The position numbers and the translations under genes are program-made. A stretch of 64,000 nt of DNA from UBA1479 sp963976055 (GTDB lineage: Bacteria; Pseudomonadota; Alphaproteobacteria; Rhodospirillales; Casp-alpha2): positions 124,001-188,000 of the forward strand of contig CAXBJB010000007.1 of assembly GCA_963976055.1 (NCBI GenBank). Reading direction: 5' to 3'. The notes under the pieces are model-generated. The model was not told the origin of the DNA, did no database searches, and saw only the letters and a program-made list of their open reading frames with translations. The first letter of the stretch is position 1; the number at the start of each line of letters is the position of its first letter. Shown one piece after another: positions 1-10,900 of this stretch.

Positions 1-2271
1 GCGCCGATCGCGCCCCACGAACTCGGCCATGCGGTGCTGACGCCGTCCGGCGCGTTCGAGGCCGGTTCGTGGCAAACCTTCAAACTGGTTTATACCTGCG
101 GCAAGTACGGGATGGATGACAGCGCTTCCATGCGCGTCTGTTTCCGCTTCGCCTCGGACCAGAGCCGCCCGCAGTTCGACGACCCCAAATGGCGCAACTA
201 CACCACGGTCGTCGCCTCCAACAACGCCGTGTTGGAAACCCGCTACGACCCCAAGGGCAACGTGCGGCCGTGGGACCGCGTGCTTTATATAAAAGTGGTG
301 AAGGGCTTCATGAAGGAAGGCGACACCATCACCATCACCTTCGGCGAGACCTCGGGCGGATCGCAAGGCATGCGCCTGCAGACCTTCTGCGAGGATACCT
401 TCGAATTCCGCGTCCTCGTCGACCCCATCGCCACGGCCAACTATCAGGCCCTGCCGGAACAGCCGGTGATTCGCATCGTGCCCGGCAAGCCCGTGACCTT
501 CGCCGCCGTGGTGCCGACGGCACGCTGCCCCGGCGAAACCTTCGATCTGAAGATCAAGGGCGAGGATATTTGGGGCAACCCGTCCGATCAGTGCGACGTG
601 ACCTTCAAGGTCAAAAGCTCGCGGCCCGTCAACGGCCTGCCGGACAGCGTGACCCTGGCGCCGGGCTCTTTCGCGGCCATTGTCGAGGGGCTCAGCGTCG
701 ATGGCGCCGGCCCCGTGCAGATCTGGTTTGAAGATGACTCGGGTGCGGAAGTTTTCCGTGCCAACCCCCTGTGTATTCAGAAAGACCTGGACCTGAAACC
801 CTATTGGGTCGATCTGCATGGCCAATCCGAGGAAACCATCGGCACCGGCTCGGCCCGGGCCTTCTTCGAATTCGCCCGTGACCGCGCCTTCGTCGATGCC
901 GCCGGCCATCAGGGCAATGATTTCCAGATCACCAAGGGCTTCTGGTCGCATCTGGATAACCTGTGCGAGGAATTCGACGAGCCGGGCAAGTTTCTGACCC
1001 CGCTGGGATATGAATGGTCGGGTAATACGGCCTTAGGCGGCGACCGCAACATGTTCTACCCGTCGAAGGACCGGGTCATCCGCCGCTCTTCCCACGCCCT
1101 GATCGAAGACAAATCGGACCTGTCCACGGATTGCAACACGGCGGGCGAACTATATGCCGCCTTGGCCCGCGACAAGGAATGGGACGCCGTGTCCTATGCC
1201 CATTGCGGCGGCCGTTACGCCGACGTGAAGCTGGCCCACGACGGCCGGTTCGAGAAATCCATGGAAATCCATTCCTCCTGGGGCACCTTCGAATGGCTGG
1301 TCGAGGACGCCCTCGACATGGGCTATCGCACGGGCATCGTCGCCAATTCCGACGGCCACAAGGGCCGGCCGGGCGCGAGCTATCCGGGGGCGTCCCTGTT
1401 CGGCGCCGTCGGCGGGCTGACCTGCATGCTGATGCCGGACCTGACCCGGGAATCCCTGTTCGATTGCATCCGCAAACGCCGCCATTACGCCACCACCGGG
1501 GGCCACGGCGGGCGCATGGTGATCGACGTGAAGGCGCGCCTCGACGCGCCGGGCACGCTCTACCACGACGATCCGGCGCTCGATTATCCGACGCCGCCCA
1601 AGGGGATCGAAGCCCGCGAGGCCATGATGGGCGATATCGTCCACTTGCCCGAAGGTGGCGTGAAACTTGATGTCGACATCCAGGCCGCGTCCCCGATCGA
1701 ACGCATCGACATCTTCAACGGCCGCGACCTGATCGAGACCGTGCGGCCTTACGGCCAGGAAGACCTGGGCGGGCGCATCCGCGTCCATTGGGAGGGCGCA
1801 GAATACCGCGGCCGCTTCCGCCAGGTCATCTGGGATGGCACGGCCCATGTCCAGGACAACGAAATCGTCCGCGCCCAGGCTTTCAACTTCTTCAATCCGG
1901 AAAAGGTGCTGGAGCAGACGTCGAACACGGCGCTCAAGTGGATGTCCCTGACCACGGGCAACTTCGCCGGCTTCGACGTCTGGGTGAAGGACGCCTGGGG
2001 CGGCACGCTGCAGATCGAAACGCCGCTGGTGCAATGTGGGGTTCCGTTGGAGGAAATTGGCCTGGAGGACGAGATGTTCGACAAGTCGGGCATCCTGCCC
2101 CGGTTCCTCAAGGTTTTCCGTCTGCCGGAGGAAAACCCCCACCGCAAGGTGTCGTTCTCGCGCAAGATCGACCTGAAGGGCGACCGCGACAACGCGATCT
2201 ATATCCGCCTGACGCAGGAAGACGGCACGCGCGCCTGGACCTCGCCGGTTTACGTTTGTCGCAAGCTGTAA
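1..2271 (+). CDS. DUF3604 family protein (5' end outside the window)
   Basis: The frame is open from base 1, so the true start probably lies upstream; GTG at 34 is only an internal candidate. About 756 codons are visible, near the usual length of the DUF3604 family, which is predicted to be PHP-like and metal-dependent with no settled reaction. Family motifs are visible in order: VDLHGQSEETIGTGS, then GYEWSGNTALGGDRN, then YAHCGGRYADV, then VANSDGHKGRPGAS. These supply conserved His and Asp residues that could bind metal. The C-terminal third is beta-rich. An FAD-dependent enzyme follows after 118 bp on the same strand, but no pathway can be named. Confidence 0.88.
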   Translation, partial: APIAPHELGHAVLTPSGAFEAGSWQTFKLVYTCGKYGMDDSASMRVCFRFASDQSRPQFDDPKWRNYTTVVASNNAVLETRYDPKGNVRPWDRVLYIKVVKGFMKEGDTITITFGETSGGSQGMRLQTFCEDTFEFRVLVDPIATANYQALPEQPVIRIVPGKPVTFAAVVPTARCPGETFDLKIKGEDIWGNPSDQCDVTFKVKSSRPVNGLPDSVTLAPGSFAAIVEGLSVDGAGPVQIWFEDDSGAEVFRANPLCIQKDLDLKPYWVDLHGQSEETIGTGSARAFFEFARDRAFVDAAGHQGNDFQITKGFWSHLDNLCEEFDEPGKFLTPLGYEWSGNTALGGDRNMFYPSKDRVIRRSSHALIEDKSDLSTDCNTAGELYAALARDKEWDAVSYAHCGGRYADVKLAHDGRFEKSMEIHSSWGTFEWLVEDALDMGYRTGIVANSDGHKGRPGASYPGASLFGAVGGLTCMLMPDLTRESLFDCIRKRRHYATTGGHGGRMVIDVKARLDAPGTLYHDDPALDYPTPPKGIEAREAMMGDIVHLPEGGVKLDVDIQAASPIERIDIFNGRDLIETVRPYGQEDLGGRIRVHWEGAEYRGRFRQVIWDGTAHVQDNEIVRAQAFNFFNPEKVLEQTSNTALKWMSLTTGNFAGFDVWVKDAWGGTLQIETPLVQCGVPLEEIGLEDEMFDKSGILPRFLKVFRLPEENPHRKVSFSRKIDLKGDRDNAIYIRLTQEDGTRAWTSPVYVCRKL

Positions 2272-2296
2272 ATCCGCCGCGACCTCTTGTAGCCTA

Positions 2297-2330
2297 GCCG
2301 ACACGGACGGGAACAGACGTCCGTGTCGGC
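2297..2330 (+). terminator. 13-bp perfect hairpin after the DUF3604 gene
   Basis: Arms at 2297-2309 and 2318-2330 are perfectly complementary around an 8-nt loop, 25 bp after the DUF3604 stop. No U-tract follows, so it is not a classical intrinsic terminator. It may be a Rho-associated or 3'-end-protecting stem. Confidence 0.4.
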
Positions 2331-2389
2331 GCGCGCCCGCGCTCCGTCGAGCCATTCGAGACCACCAATCGGAAAATTGAGGACCAAAC

Positions 2390-3856
2390 GTGAAACCTTA
2401 CGCATGGGACAGGGAAACGGACGTCATTGTCCTGGGCTTCGGCGGTGCCGGCGTGGCGGCGGCGGTCACGGCGCATGACCAGGGGGCGGAAGTCCTGATC
2501 CTGGAAAAAGCACCCGAAGGCCTTCACGGCGGCAACACGCGCATCGCGGCCCAGGGCTATCTGAACACGTCGGACGCGGACAAGGCGGCAACCTACCTGG
2601 AAGCGCTGTGCGGACCCTACCCGGTGCCGGATGATATGATCCGCACCTGGGCACGGGAAATGTGCCGGAACAACGACTGGGTCCGGGATCTGGGCGGCGA
2701 CCCCCAGGAACACCAGCACCAGCCCGAAGGCATCGAATACCCGGAACTGCCGGGGGCGACCTGCGTCCACAAGTTCCACGACGGCCCGACTTACGGCTAT
2801 TCCTTTACCTGGAACCGGTTCGAAAGCTTCGTCACCGAACGCGACATCGCCGTCGAATACGAAACCCCGGGCCGCGAACTGATCCAGGACGGCGAGACCC
2901 GCGAAATCATCGGTGTGCGCGCCGAGAAGGACGGCAAGTCCGTGTTCATCAAGGCGCGGCGCGGCGTGGTCCTGACCTGCGGCGGGTTCGAGAACAACCA
3001 GGAAATGATCCGCAACTACCTGCCCGGCGTGTCCCATTGCTATCCGTCCGGGACCCCCTACAACGAAGGCGACGGCATCTCCATGGCGATGGCGGTTGGG
3101 GCGGATCTTTGGCACATGAACAACTACGCGGGCCCGTCGATGGCCCTCAAGGTGCCGGAATTTCCGGCCACCATGTCGATTCAGGCCCTGCATTTCGCCA
3201 AGGAATATCCCGGCGGCATGATCATCGTCGGTCCCGACGGGCGGCGGTTCTACGACGAAAAATTCAAACACCGCCACGGCAAGGTGCCGGTCAATGGCGT
3301 GTGGTCGCCGATGCATGTGCCCACGCCCATGTTCATGGTGTTCGACCAGGACATGATGTCGGCCGCCCCCCTGTACAATAAGGATCCCAACCGTGGCTGG
3401 ACGCCGATCATCACGCGCTATGACTGGAGCGACGACAACTCGGCCGAACTGGAAAAGGGTTGGATCAAGAAGGGCGAGACGATCGAGGACCTGGCGCGGG
3501 CGGTCGGCCTCGACCCGGCGGCGCTTGCCGCCACGGTTGCGCGCTGGAACACCCAGGCGGCGGCCGGCGAGGATGCGGATTTCGGGCGCAAGCTGATGTT
3601 GTCGCCGCTGGCCAAGGGGCCGTTCTACGCGATGGAATTGTCGCCCTCGATGATCAACACCCAGGGCGGCCCCCGACGCAACGAAGAAGCCCGGGTCCTG
3701 CGCCCGGACGGCACACCCATTCCCCGGCTCTACAGCGCGGGCGAACTGGGCTCGATCTACAGCTATCTCTATCAGGGCACGGGCAACATCGGCGAATGCC
3801 TGGCCTTCGGGCGAATCGCCGGGCGCAACGTCGCCGATGAAACGCCTTGGGCTTGA
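2390..3856 (+). CDS. FAD-dependent dehydrogenase, fumarate reductase flavoprotein/TcuA-like
   Basis: Soluble flavoprotein of 488 aa in the FAD_binding_2 superfamily (fumarate reductase, tricarballylate dehydrogenase, 3-ketosteroid dehydrogenase). The N-terminal dinucleotide-binding stretch VIVLGFGGAGVAAAV is at about residues 13-27, ending with Glu of LILEK. The C-terminal FAD-contact region SAGELGSIYSYLYQGTGN lies near residue 445. The substrate cannot be told from sequence, and no heme or iron-sulfur subunit is adjacent, so a soluble one-component dehydrogenase is more likely than a respiratory complex. The start follows a GAGGACC stretch. The next gene is convergent, only 13 bp past the stop. 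Confidence 0.88.
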   Translation: MKPYAWDRETDVIVLGFGGAGVAAAVTAHDQGAEVLILEKAPEGLHGGNTRIAAQGYLNTSDADKAATYLEALCGPYPVPDDMIRTWAREMCRNNDWVRDLGGDPQEHQHQPEGIEYPELPGATCVHKFHDGPTYGYSFTWNRFESFVTERDIAVEYETPGRELIQDGETREIIGVRAEKDGKSVFIKARRGVVLTCGGFENNQEMIRNYLPGVSHCYPSGTPYNEGDGISMAMAVGADLWHMNNYAGPSMALKVPEFPATMSIQALHFAKEYPGGMIIVGPDGRRFYDEKFKHRHGKVPVNGVWSPMHVPTPMFMVFDQDMMSAAPLYNKDPNRGWTPIITRYDWSDDNSAELEKGWIKKGETIEDLARAVGLDPAALAATVARWNTQAAAGEDADFGRKLMLSPLAKGPFYAMELSPSMINTQGGPRRNEEARVLRPDGTPIPRLYSAGELGSIYSYLYQGTGNIGECLAFGRIAGRNVADETPWA

Positions 3857-3869
3857 GGCGTCTCGGGGG

Positions 3870-4325
3870 TCAGTCGGAAACGACGTTCTTCATACCTTCG
3901 GTACCCATGTAGACGACCAGAATCCGCACGGGTTCCGCGCCCGTGTTGATACCCTGATGGCGCTGGTCCATGGCTTCCATCAAGGCGGCGCCGGCGGTGT
4001 AGGTTCGGACCCCCTTGTCGCCGTAGTCGACCAGCAGTTCGCCGGACAGGATGTAGCCGAAAAGCGGTACGCCGTGGCGATGCCAGCCGGTCGTCTTTCC
4101 GGGCGGTAGGGTGACGACCGCCGCCGTGACCTCGGCGGGCAGGCCGCCGGGATAGCGGACCGCTTCTCCGACGACGGTCTTCGTCGGCCCGGACAGCAGC
4201 CGTTCGACCTGAACCTTTCCGTCACCGGCGCGGTAGGCGTCCTTGGTGTCCCCGGCCGCTGCCGCCCCGGTCATGGCGAGCAGCGCCAGCCCGGCGAACG
4301 CCACGCGGACCATTTCGATTGTCAT
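3870..4325 (-). CDS. Exported small cupin-domain protein
   Basis: The ATG at 4325 was chosen because a good GGGAGAAACGATCC ribosome site precedes it; the longer open frame upstream is Arg-rich and unlike the family. The 151-aa product begins with a hydrophobic stretch (VAFAGLALLAMTGAAAA), so it is probably secreted to the periplasm. One cupin barrel follows, with the metal-binding pattern GWHRHGVPLFGYILSGEL and a later RHQG. Single-cupin proteins of this size bind metals and small ligands but are functionally diverse. It lies 55 bp downstream of the transglutaminase gene on the same strand and could be its last operon member. Confidence 0.8.
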   Translation of the reverse strand: MTIEMVRVAFAGLALLAMTGAAAAGDTKDAYRAGDGKVQVERLLSGPTKTVVGEAVRYPGGLPAEVTAAVVTLPPGKTTGWHRHGVPLFGYILSGELLVDYGDKGVRTYTAGAALMEAMDQRHQGINTGAEPVRILVVYMGTEGMKNVVSD

Positions 4326-4380
4326 CGGATCGTTTCTCCCTTCGGTGTAGCGGTGCCGGGTCGTGCGCCTGTGGCCGGGC

Positions 4381-5268
4381 CTATGCCTCGGCGGGAACCG
4401 CCGCGGGTGCCACGTCCACGGCGACCGCGACCTTGTGGGCACCGCCGCCCAGCACCATGCCGTTGATCGGGCTGACGTCGCCGTAATCGCGGCCCCAGGC
4501 GACGGTGATATGCTCGTCCCCGGGCATCATGTTGTTGGTCGGGTCCAGATCGACCCAGCCGAATTCGGGCACCCATACGGCGAGCCAGGCGTGGGAGGCA
4601 TCGGCGCCGACCTTGCGTTCCTGGCCTTCGGGCGGATGCGTGCGCAGGTATCCGGAGACATAGCGTGCCGGCAGGCCCATGGCGCGCAGGCAGGCGATCT
4701 GCAGATGGGCAAAGTCCTGGCACACGCCGCGCTTGTCGGCCAACACCCGGTCGATTGGGGTCGAGATGTCGGTCACGCCGCCCTCGTATTTGAAGCCCGT
4801 GAAGATGCGCGCCATCAGGTCCAGCGCCCCTTGCAGCACCGGGCGGCCCGGCGGGAAGGACGCCTGGGCGAAGGTCTCGGCCTGGGCCGACACGGTGAAC
4901 GGGCTTTCGAACACGTACTGGCTGGCGTCCAGGCACGCTGGGTCTGACTGATTGACCAGATATCCGGCGATGTCTTCCCACGGCGGGGTGGCGGCGGGAT
5001 CGGGGGCCGGCAGGGCATGGATTTCAACCTGACAGGTGGAGACGATCGACAGCTTGTTATGCGGCTCCTCGATCGTCAGATAGGTCGTCGGATTGCCGAA
5101 GAAATCCATGCCGTTCTTGGATAGGGTCGGCGCCGGTTCGATGATCAGGGCATGATGGTGGGTGACCTGATGGGGGCAGGACCGGGGCGCCAGATGAAGC
5201 AGGTGCTGGGACAATGCCACGTCCCAGGTATAGGTGATCGTCGTCTGATGACTGATGTCGTAGATCAC
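4381..5268 (-). CDS. Transglutaminase-like cysteine peptidase-fold protein
   Basis: The GTG at 5268 gives the family N-terminus (VIYDISHQTTITYTWDVALS), 295 aa. A bacterial transglutaminase-like N-terminal beta domain (about 1-95) is followed by the papain-like core. The catalytic triad is visible as Cys183 in RGVCQDFAH, His227 in DASHAWLAV and Asp242 in VDLDPTNN. No signal peptide is evident. It starts 10 bp after the ATP-grasp/alpha-E gene, so they are almost certainly cotranscribed. Proteins of this type co-occur with circularly permuted ATP-grasp and alpha-E proteins in a module thought to make or modify peptides; the substrate is unknown. Confidence 0.9.
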   Translation of the reverse strand: MIYDISHQTTITYTWDVALSQHLLHLAPRSCPHQVTHHHALIIEPAPTLSKNGMDFFGNPTTYLTIEEPHNKLSIVSTCQVEIHALPAPDPAATPPWEDIAGYLVNQSDPACLDASQYVFESPFTVSAQAETFAQASFPPGRPVLQGALDLMARIFTGFKYEGGVTDISTPIDRVLADKRGVCQDFAHLQIACLRAMGLPARYVSGYLRTHPPEGQERKVGADASHAWLAVWVPEFGWVDLDPTNNMMPGDEHITVAWGRDYGDVSPINGMVLGGGAHKVAVAVDVAPAAVPAEA

Positions 5269-5278
5269 GGCCTGACAC

Positions 5279-7870
5279 TCATGGCACCATGCCCCCGGCG
5301 GAAGTGCTGCGCGTCGGCAGCACGTGGCTGAAGTATTTGCGGGCAATCGCGTTCGACATTTCCAGGGTCTGATTGGCGATCTGATCCAGGAACTGGGCCA
5401 ACTCGCTGCGCTGGCCGCGTTTGTTGCGCTGATTGCAGAGTTCCATCACGTCGGCCAGGCGGATCTGGCTGTACATGGATTGGAGCAGGTATTCCTCACG
5501 CGGCAGGGTGGCGCTTTCCTCGTCATGGGGGAAATGGCGGATATGTTCGCCCAGGGTCGCGACCTGGAAGGCGAGGGAGCGCGGATTGGTGTCGTCGGCC
5601 AACAGCAGGTCGACCACCGCCGGCAACTGCACGGTCGAAAGATAGCGCGTGCGGTAGGTCATGGAACTGTCGCCCAGTTCCAGCAAAAGGTCCAGGCGGC
5701 CTTCCTCGGCCGGGTTGCCATCGACCACCAGTTCGCGGATCAGCTTGGCCGTATGGGTCGTGCGGTCGACCCGCCGCCCCGTGTCCAGCAGCCGCCAGCC
5801 GAGCGACCGTGTCATGTTTTCCATCTGCATGCCGCTGAAGGCCGACAGTTCCTCCAGGATGTGGTTGAGCAGCGCCAGGGCCGCCGATACGTCGAGCCGG
5901 ATCATCGCCGCCTGACCGACGGCGCGCTGGTGCAGGCCGTTCAGCACGCGCCAGGAATCCGTGGACAGCCGCTCGCGGACCAGGGACGCGGTGCGCTGCA
6001 GGTTGCCCAGCAGGTTCAACAGGCCATTGGCCCGCCCCCGGTCGAACAGGATCATCGCCATCTCGCGTTCGACCGCGCGGATACCGCCGGCCGCAGCCTT
6101 CTGCGCCGTGCGGCGGTTGAGATAATCCAGGTCGACCAGGATGTTGGTCAGGCGCGTCAGGGTCTGCGGGTCGTCGCCGGCGCCGGCTTCGCCCGCAAAC
6201 CGCAGGATCAAGGCCCGCATCAGGCGGACCGAGCTTTCCGTGCGTTCCGCATAACGGCCGAGCCAGAACAGGTTGTCCGCTACCCGCGACGGCAGGTCCG
6301 AACCGGACCGCCGCAGCGTCACCGCCTGGTCGGGCGCGGTCAGCCGGGTGAAGGTCGAAACGGGCCCGTCGGACAGCACCCAGGTATCCTTCGACGCGTC
6401 GCCCTGCTGCATGGTGATGGCCTGGGCGGCGACACTGTCGGCGGTCCGCGTTAGCCCGCCGGGCATCACCCGGTAGCTGTCGCCGTCGGCGCAGACGTAG
6501 ACCCGCAGCACGACCGGCCGGGGTTCGATCCCGGCCTCGGACCAGCCGGGGGTGGTCGAGAGTGTCAGGGTCTCCTGCCCGAAGTACTGGTAACCGCGGC
6601 GGCCGAGAAGATCGATGATCTCCTGCCGCCGTTCGCCCAAGGCCTGACCGGGCAGCAACGCGCCGTTGCGGTTGTTGAGGATCGAGGAATTGGAGAAGGT
6701 CGGGCGCAGCACCAGGTCGTCGAGGTGCTGGCTGACGTATTCCCGCTCCTGCTCCTGGCCGCACCACCAGGTGGCGAGGGACGGGACCTTCAGGTCTTCG
6801 CCCAGAAGCTCGCGGCACAGGCCCGGATAGAAGCTCATCAGGGCCTCGCATTCGACGACGCCCGAGCCCAGGGAGTTGGCGACGACCACGTTGCCGGCGC
6901 GCACGGCGGCGACCAGCCCGGCGACGCCGAGAAGGGAATCGTTGCGTAACTCCAGCGGGTCGCAGAAATCGCTGTCGACGCGGCGCAGGATCAGGTCGAC
7001 CCGCTTCAGGCCGTTCAGGGTTTTCAAGAAGACATGGTTGTCGCGCACGGTCAGGTCGGCGCCCTCGACCAGGGGAAAGCCCAGATAGCGCGCCAGATAG
7101 GCGTGTTCGAAATAGGTTTCGTTATGCGGCCCCGGCGTCAGCAGCACGGCAAGCGGGTCGTCCCGGCCCGACAGGTTGATCAGGTTGTCGCTCAGCGCCT
7201 GAAAGAACCCGGCCAGGCGGTGAACCTGGGCGGAGCGGAAGATGTCCGGCAGGGTGCGCGCCAGAACGATGCGGTTTTCCAGGGTATAGCCGGCGCCCGA
7301 CGGCGCCTGGGTGCGGTCGCTGAGCACCCACCAGCGTTGATCGGCGGCGCGGGCAAGGTCGAAGGCCATGAAATGCAAATGCACGCCGCCCGGCGGATTG
7401 ATGCCGCGCATGGGGCGCATGAACGCCGGATTGCCGTAGACCAGCGACGACGGCAGCAGGTTGCGTTTCAACAGGGTCTGGTCGCCGTAGATGTCGTGGA
7501 CGATGGCGTTCAGCAGCTTGGCGCGCTGAATCAGGCCGGCTTCCAGGGTCTTCCATTCCTCGGACCCGATCAGGAAGGGGATCGGGTCCATGCGCCAGGG
7601 GCGGGTCGATTCCCCGGTGTCGTCGTAGATGTTGTAGGTGGTGCCGTTTTCCCGGACGAGGCGCTGCGCCGTATCCCAGCGGTCCTGCAATTCCTGATCG
7701 CTAAACCGCCCCAGGCTTTCCAGGAAGTCGCGCCAATGGGGGCGGACGCCCGCTTGGACGTCCATCATCTCGTCATAGACGCCGGGGAAGGGGGCATAAT
7801 CGTTGGCCAGGAAAACGCCTGGCGACGCGCCGTTCTTTGCCGGATTGTTGCGGCTCACGCGATGCTCCAC
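5279..7870 (-). CDS. Circularly permuted type 2 ATP-grasp fused to alpha-E domain
   Basis: A single 863-aa protein. Residues about 30-515 form the circularly permuted ATP-grasp region (DUF404/DUF407), with family stretches GNPAFMRPMRGINPPGGVHL, HNETYFEHAYLARYLG and ILRRVDSDFCDPLEL. Residues about 524-863 form the all-alpha alpha-E (DUF403) domain, starting at SRVADNLFWLGRYAERTE. In many bacteria these are two separate neighbouring genes; here they are fused. ATP-grasp enzymes of this clade are predicted amide or peptide ligases from fold and context, with no proven substrate. The gene sits between two transglutaminase-like genes. Confidence 0.93.
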   Translation of the reverse strand: MEHRVSRNNPAKNGASPGVFLANDYAPFPGVYDEMMDVQAGVRPHWRDFLESLGRFSDQELQDRWDTAQRLVRENGTTYNIYDDTGESTRPWRMDPIPFLIGSEEWKTLEAGLIQRAKLLNAIVHDIYGDQTLLKRNLLPSSLVYGNPAFMRPMRGINPPGGVHLHFMAFDLARAADQRWWVLSDRTQAPSGAGYTLENRIVLARTLPDIFRSAQVHRLAGFFQALSDNLINLSGRDDPLAVLLTPGPHNETYFEHAYLARYLGFPLVEGADLTVRDNHVFLKTLNGLKRVDLILRRVDSDFCDPLELRNDSLLGVAGLVAAVRAGNVVVANSLGSGVVECEALMSFYPGLCRELLGEDLKVPSLATWWCGQEQEREYVSQHLDDLVLRPTFSNSSILNNRNGALLPGQALGERRQEIIDLLGRRGYQYFGQETLTLSTTPGWSEAGIEPRPVVLRVYVCADGDSYRVMPGGLTRTADSVAAQAITMQQGDASKDTWVLSDGPVSTFTRLTAPDQAVTLRRSGSDLPSRVADNLFWLGRYAERTESSVRLMRALILRFAGEAGAGDDPQTLTRLTNILVDLDYLNRRTAQKAAAGGIRAVEREMAMILFDRGRANGLLNLLGNLQRTASLVRERLSTDSWRVLNGLHQRAVGQAAMIRLDVSAALALLNHILEELSAFSGMQMENMTRSLGWRLLDTGRRVDRTTHTAKLIRELVVDGNPAEEGRLDLLLELGDSSMTYRTRYLSTVQLPAVVDLLLADDTNPRSLAFQVATLGEHIRHFPHDEESATLPREEYLLQSMYSQIRLADVMELCNQRNKRGQRSELAQFLDQIANQTLEMSNAIARKYFSHVLPTRSTSAGGMVP

Positions 7871-7984
7871 GCCCGACCGGGCCCATACCCATATTGGAGG
7901 GGCGAGGATAGGAGATCGCCGGGCCTTCGGCTAGTGCGTTGTTTGCTCAAGATGAATCCAGTCGGAAAAGGGGTGTTCCCCGGC

Positions 7985-10900
7985 TCAGTGCACCGTTTTC
8001 GCGCGGCGCAGGTCGAGTGTCATGGGAAACTCGTCGTTGTCGCGGCGTTTCGGCGCGTCGGAGGGGCCGGTGGTATGGCCGATGTCCTCGAACCGGGCCA
8101 GACGCCGGCTTTCCGCCTCATAGGCGTTGACGGGGAAGTGCTCGAAGTTGCGCCCGCCGGGATGCGCCACGTGATAGGTGCAACCCGCGACCGCCCGCCC
8201 GGTCCAGGTGTCGTAAAGATCGAACACCAGGGGCGCGTCGACGTCCACGCCGGGATGCAGGGCCGATGCGGGCTTCCACGCCCGGAAGCGCACGCCGGCG
8301 AAGTACTCGCCGGCTTTGCCGGTGGCCGTCAGGGGCACCTCGTAGCCGTTGCAGGCGATGCGGTAGCGTCCGCCGGTCATGCCGGTGATCCGCACCTGTA
8401 GGCGTTCGACGGATGAGTCGACGAAGCGCACGGTGCCGCCCGCGGCCCCTTCCTCGCCCATCACGTGCCAGGGCTCCAGCGCCTGGCGCAGCTCGATTTC
8501 CATCTGCTCGTACTGCACGGCGCCGTAGCGCGGGAAACGGAATTCGAAATGCGGCGCGAACCAGTCGGCCTCGAACGGGTAGCCCTGGATGTTCATGTCG
8601 GCGATGACGTTCTCGAAATCGGCCCAGACGGAATGCGGTAGCATGAAACGGTCGTGCAGCTGCGTGCCCCAGCGCACCAGCGGCCCCGAATACGGCGTGT
8701 CCCAGAACCGCGCGATCAGGGCGCGCAGCAACAGTTGCTGGGTCAGGCTCATGCGCGCGTGGGGCGGCATTTCGAAGGCGCGGAATTCGACCAGCCCCAG
8801 GCGGCCCGTGGGCCCGTCCGGCGAATACAGCTTGTCGATGCAGATTTCCGTGCGGTGGGTGTTGCCGGACACGTCGATCAGCAGGTTGCGCAGCGTGCGG
8901 TCGATCAGCCAGGGCGGACATTCCGTGCCCATTTCCGGAATCTGGGCGAGCGCGATCTCCAACTCGTACAGGCTGTCGTGGCGGGCCTCGTCGATGCGCG
9001 GCGCCTGGCTGGTCGGGCCGACGAACATGCCGGAAAACAGGTACGACAGGCTGGGGTGGTGCTGCCAGTAGGTGACCAGGCTTTTCAGCAGGTCGGGGCG
9101 GCGCAGGAACGGGCTGTCCTCGGCCGTCGGCCCGCCGGCGACCACATGGTTGCCGCCGCCGGTGCCCGTGTGGCGGCCGTCGAGCATGAACTTTTCCGTG
9201 CCCAGGCGCGACAGCCGGGCTTCTTCATAGAGCGTTTCCGTGCTCTCGACCATTTCGCGCCAGCTTTCGGCCGGCTTGATGTTGATTTCCAACACCCCCG
9301 GGTCCGGCGTCACCTTGATGACGTTGAGGCGGGGATCGTTCGGAGGGGCATAGCCTTCGATATGCACGGGCATGCCGGTTTCCGCCGTCGCGTCCTCGAT
9401 GGCGGCGATCAGGTCCAGGTAATCTTCCAGCGTTTCCGTCGGCGGCATGAACACGCAAAGCCGGCCGTCGCGGGGCTCGATGGTCATGGCCGCGCGGACC
9501 CGGCCCTTGGCGCCGGTCGCGGACTGTTCGGAAATGGTCTGGCGGCCGGTGCCCGGATGTTCCGAGCCCTGCAGATAGGGCTGGCGCGCGGCGTCCGGGC
9601 TGGGCAGGTCGCCGCGTTCGTCGAAGGGGTCGGCGGGCACGATATAGGGATAATCCACGGTCCGGACATGGGGCAGGGAATCCAGCGGCAGGCGGTAGCC
9701 CACGGGGGAATCGCCCGGGATCAGCACCAGGCGGTCCGTGCGCGTCGACCAGGGCTCGCTGTACCAACGCCGGTTGCTGGCCTGCGCGTTCCACCGCTGC
9801 ACCGGCAGGACATAGCCCGTCGGCTTTGACAGCCCGCGCGAGAACACCTTGCTCAGGCGTTCGCGCTCCAGCGGATCGTCGAGCTTGGAATCCTCCAGGG
9901 TCACGTTCTCCGGCAGGCGGCGTTCCTGCTCCATGAAATGCCAGGGGTCCTCATAGGCGGGGATGGTCGCGTCGGGCGACACGTCCAGGCGTTCGGCGAT
10001 GCCGCGGGCGAAGGTCTCGGCGGTCTTGATGTCCGGCTTGTGGTCGTCGGCTTCGCGCGCGAAGGCGGCCTGATCGCGCCAGACCGGCACCCCGTCGCGC
10101 CGCCAGTAGAGCGCAAAGGCCCAGCGCGGCAGCGGCTCGCCCGGATACCACTTGCCCTGGCCGAAATGAAGCAGGCCCTGGGGCGCGTACTTGTCGCGCA
10201 GGCGGCGGATCAGGTCGTCGCCCAAGGGCCTCTTGGTCTTGCCCGTGGCGGCCGTGTTCCATTCGTCGGCGTCGACATGGTCGATGGACACGAAGGTCGG
10301 CTCGCCGCCCAGGGTCAGGCGCACGTCGCGCTTGATCAGCTGCTTGTCGATCTCGTCGCCGAGCGTGTCGATCGCCTGCCATTGTTCTTCCGTATAGGGC
10401 TTGGTCACCCGCGGGCTTTCCGCGATGCGGGTGATCAGCATGTCGAAATCGAAATCGACCTCGCTCGGCCCCACGGCGCCGCTGATGGGCGCGGCGCTTC
10501 TGGGGCGCGGCGTGGCGGCCAGCGGGATATGGCCTTCGCCGGTCAGCAGGCCCGAGGTGGGGTCGAAGCCGATCCACCCCGCGCCCGGCAGGTAGACTTC
10601 GGTCCAGGCATGCAGGTCGGTGAAATCGACCTCGGCCCCCGACGGCCCGTCCAGGGACTTCACGTCCGGCTTCAGTTGGATCAGGTAGCCCGATACGAAG
10701 CGCGCGGCGAACCCCAGGTGGCGCAGGATTTCGACCAGCAGCCAGCCCGTGTCGCGGCACGACCCCCGGCCGCTGGACAGGGTTTCCTCGCAGGTCTGCA
10801 CGCCCGGCTCCATGCGGATCAGGTATTCGATTTCCGTTTGCAGGCGCTGGTTCAGGGCGACCAGGTATTCGACCGTGCGGCCTTCCTGCTTGGGTAGCTT

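Noticed and set aside
1150..2355. Minus-strand open frame of 401 aa opposite the DUF3604 gene
   Set aside because: No recognisable motif; the plus-strand frame carries the conserved DUF3604 segments.
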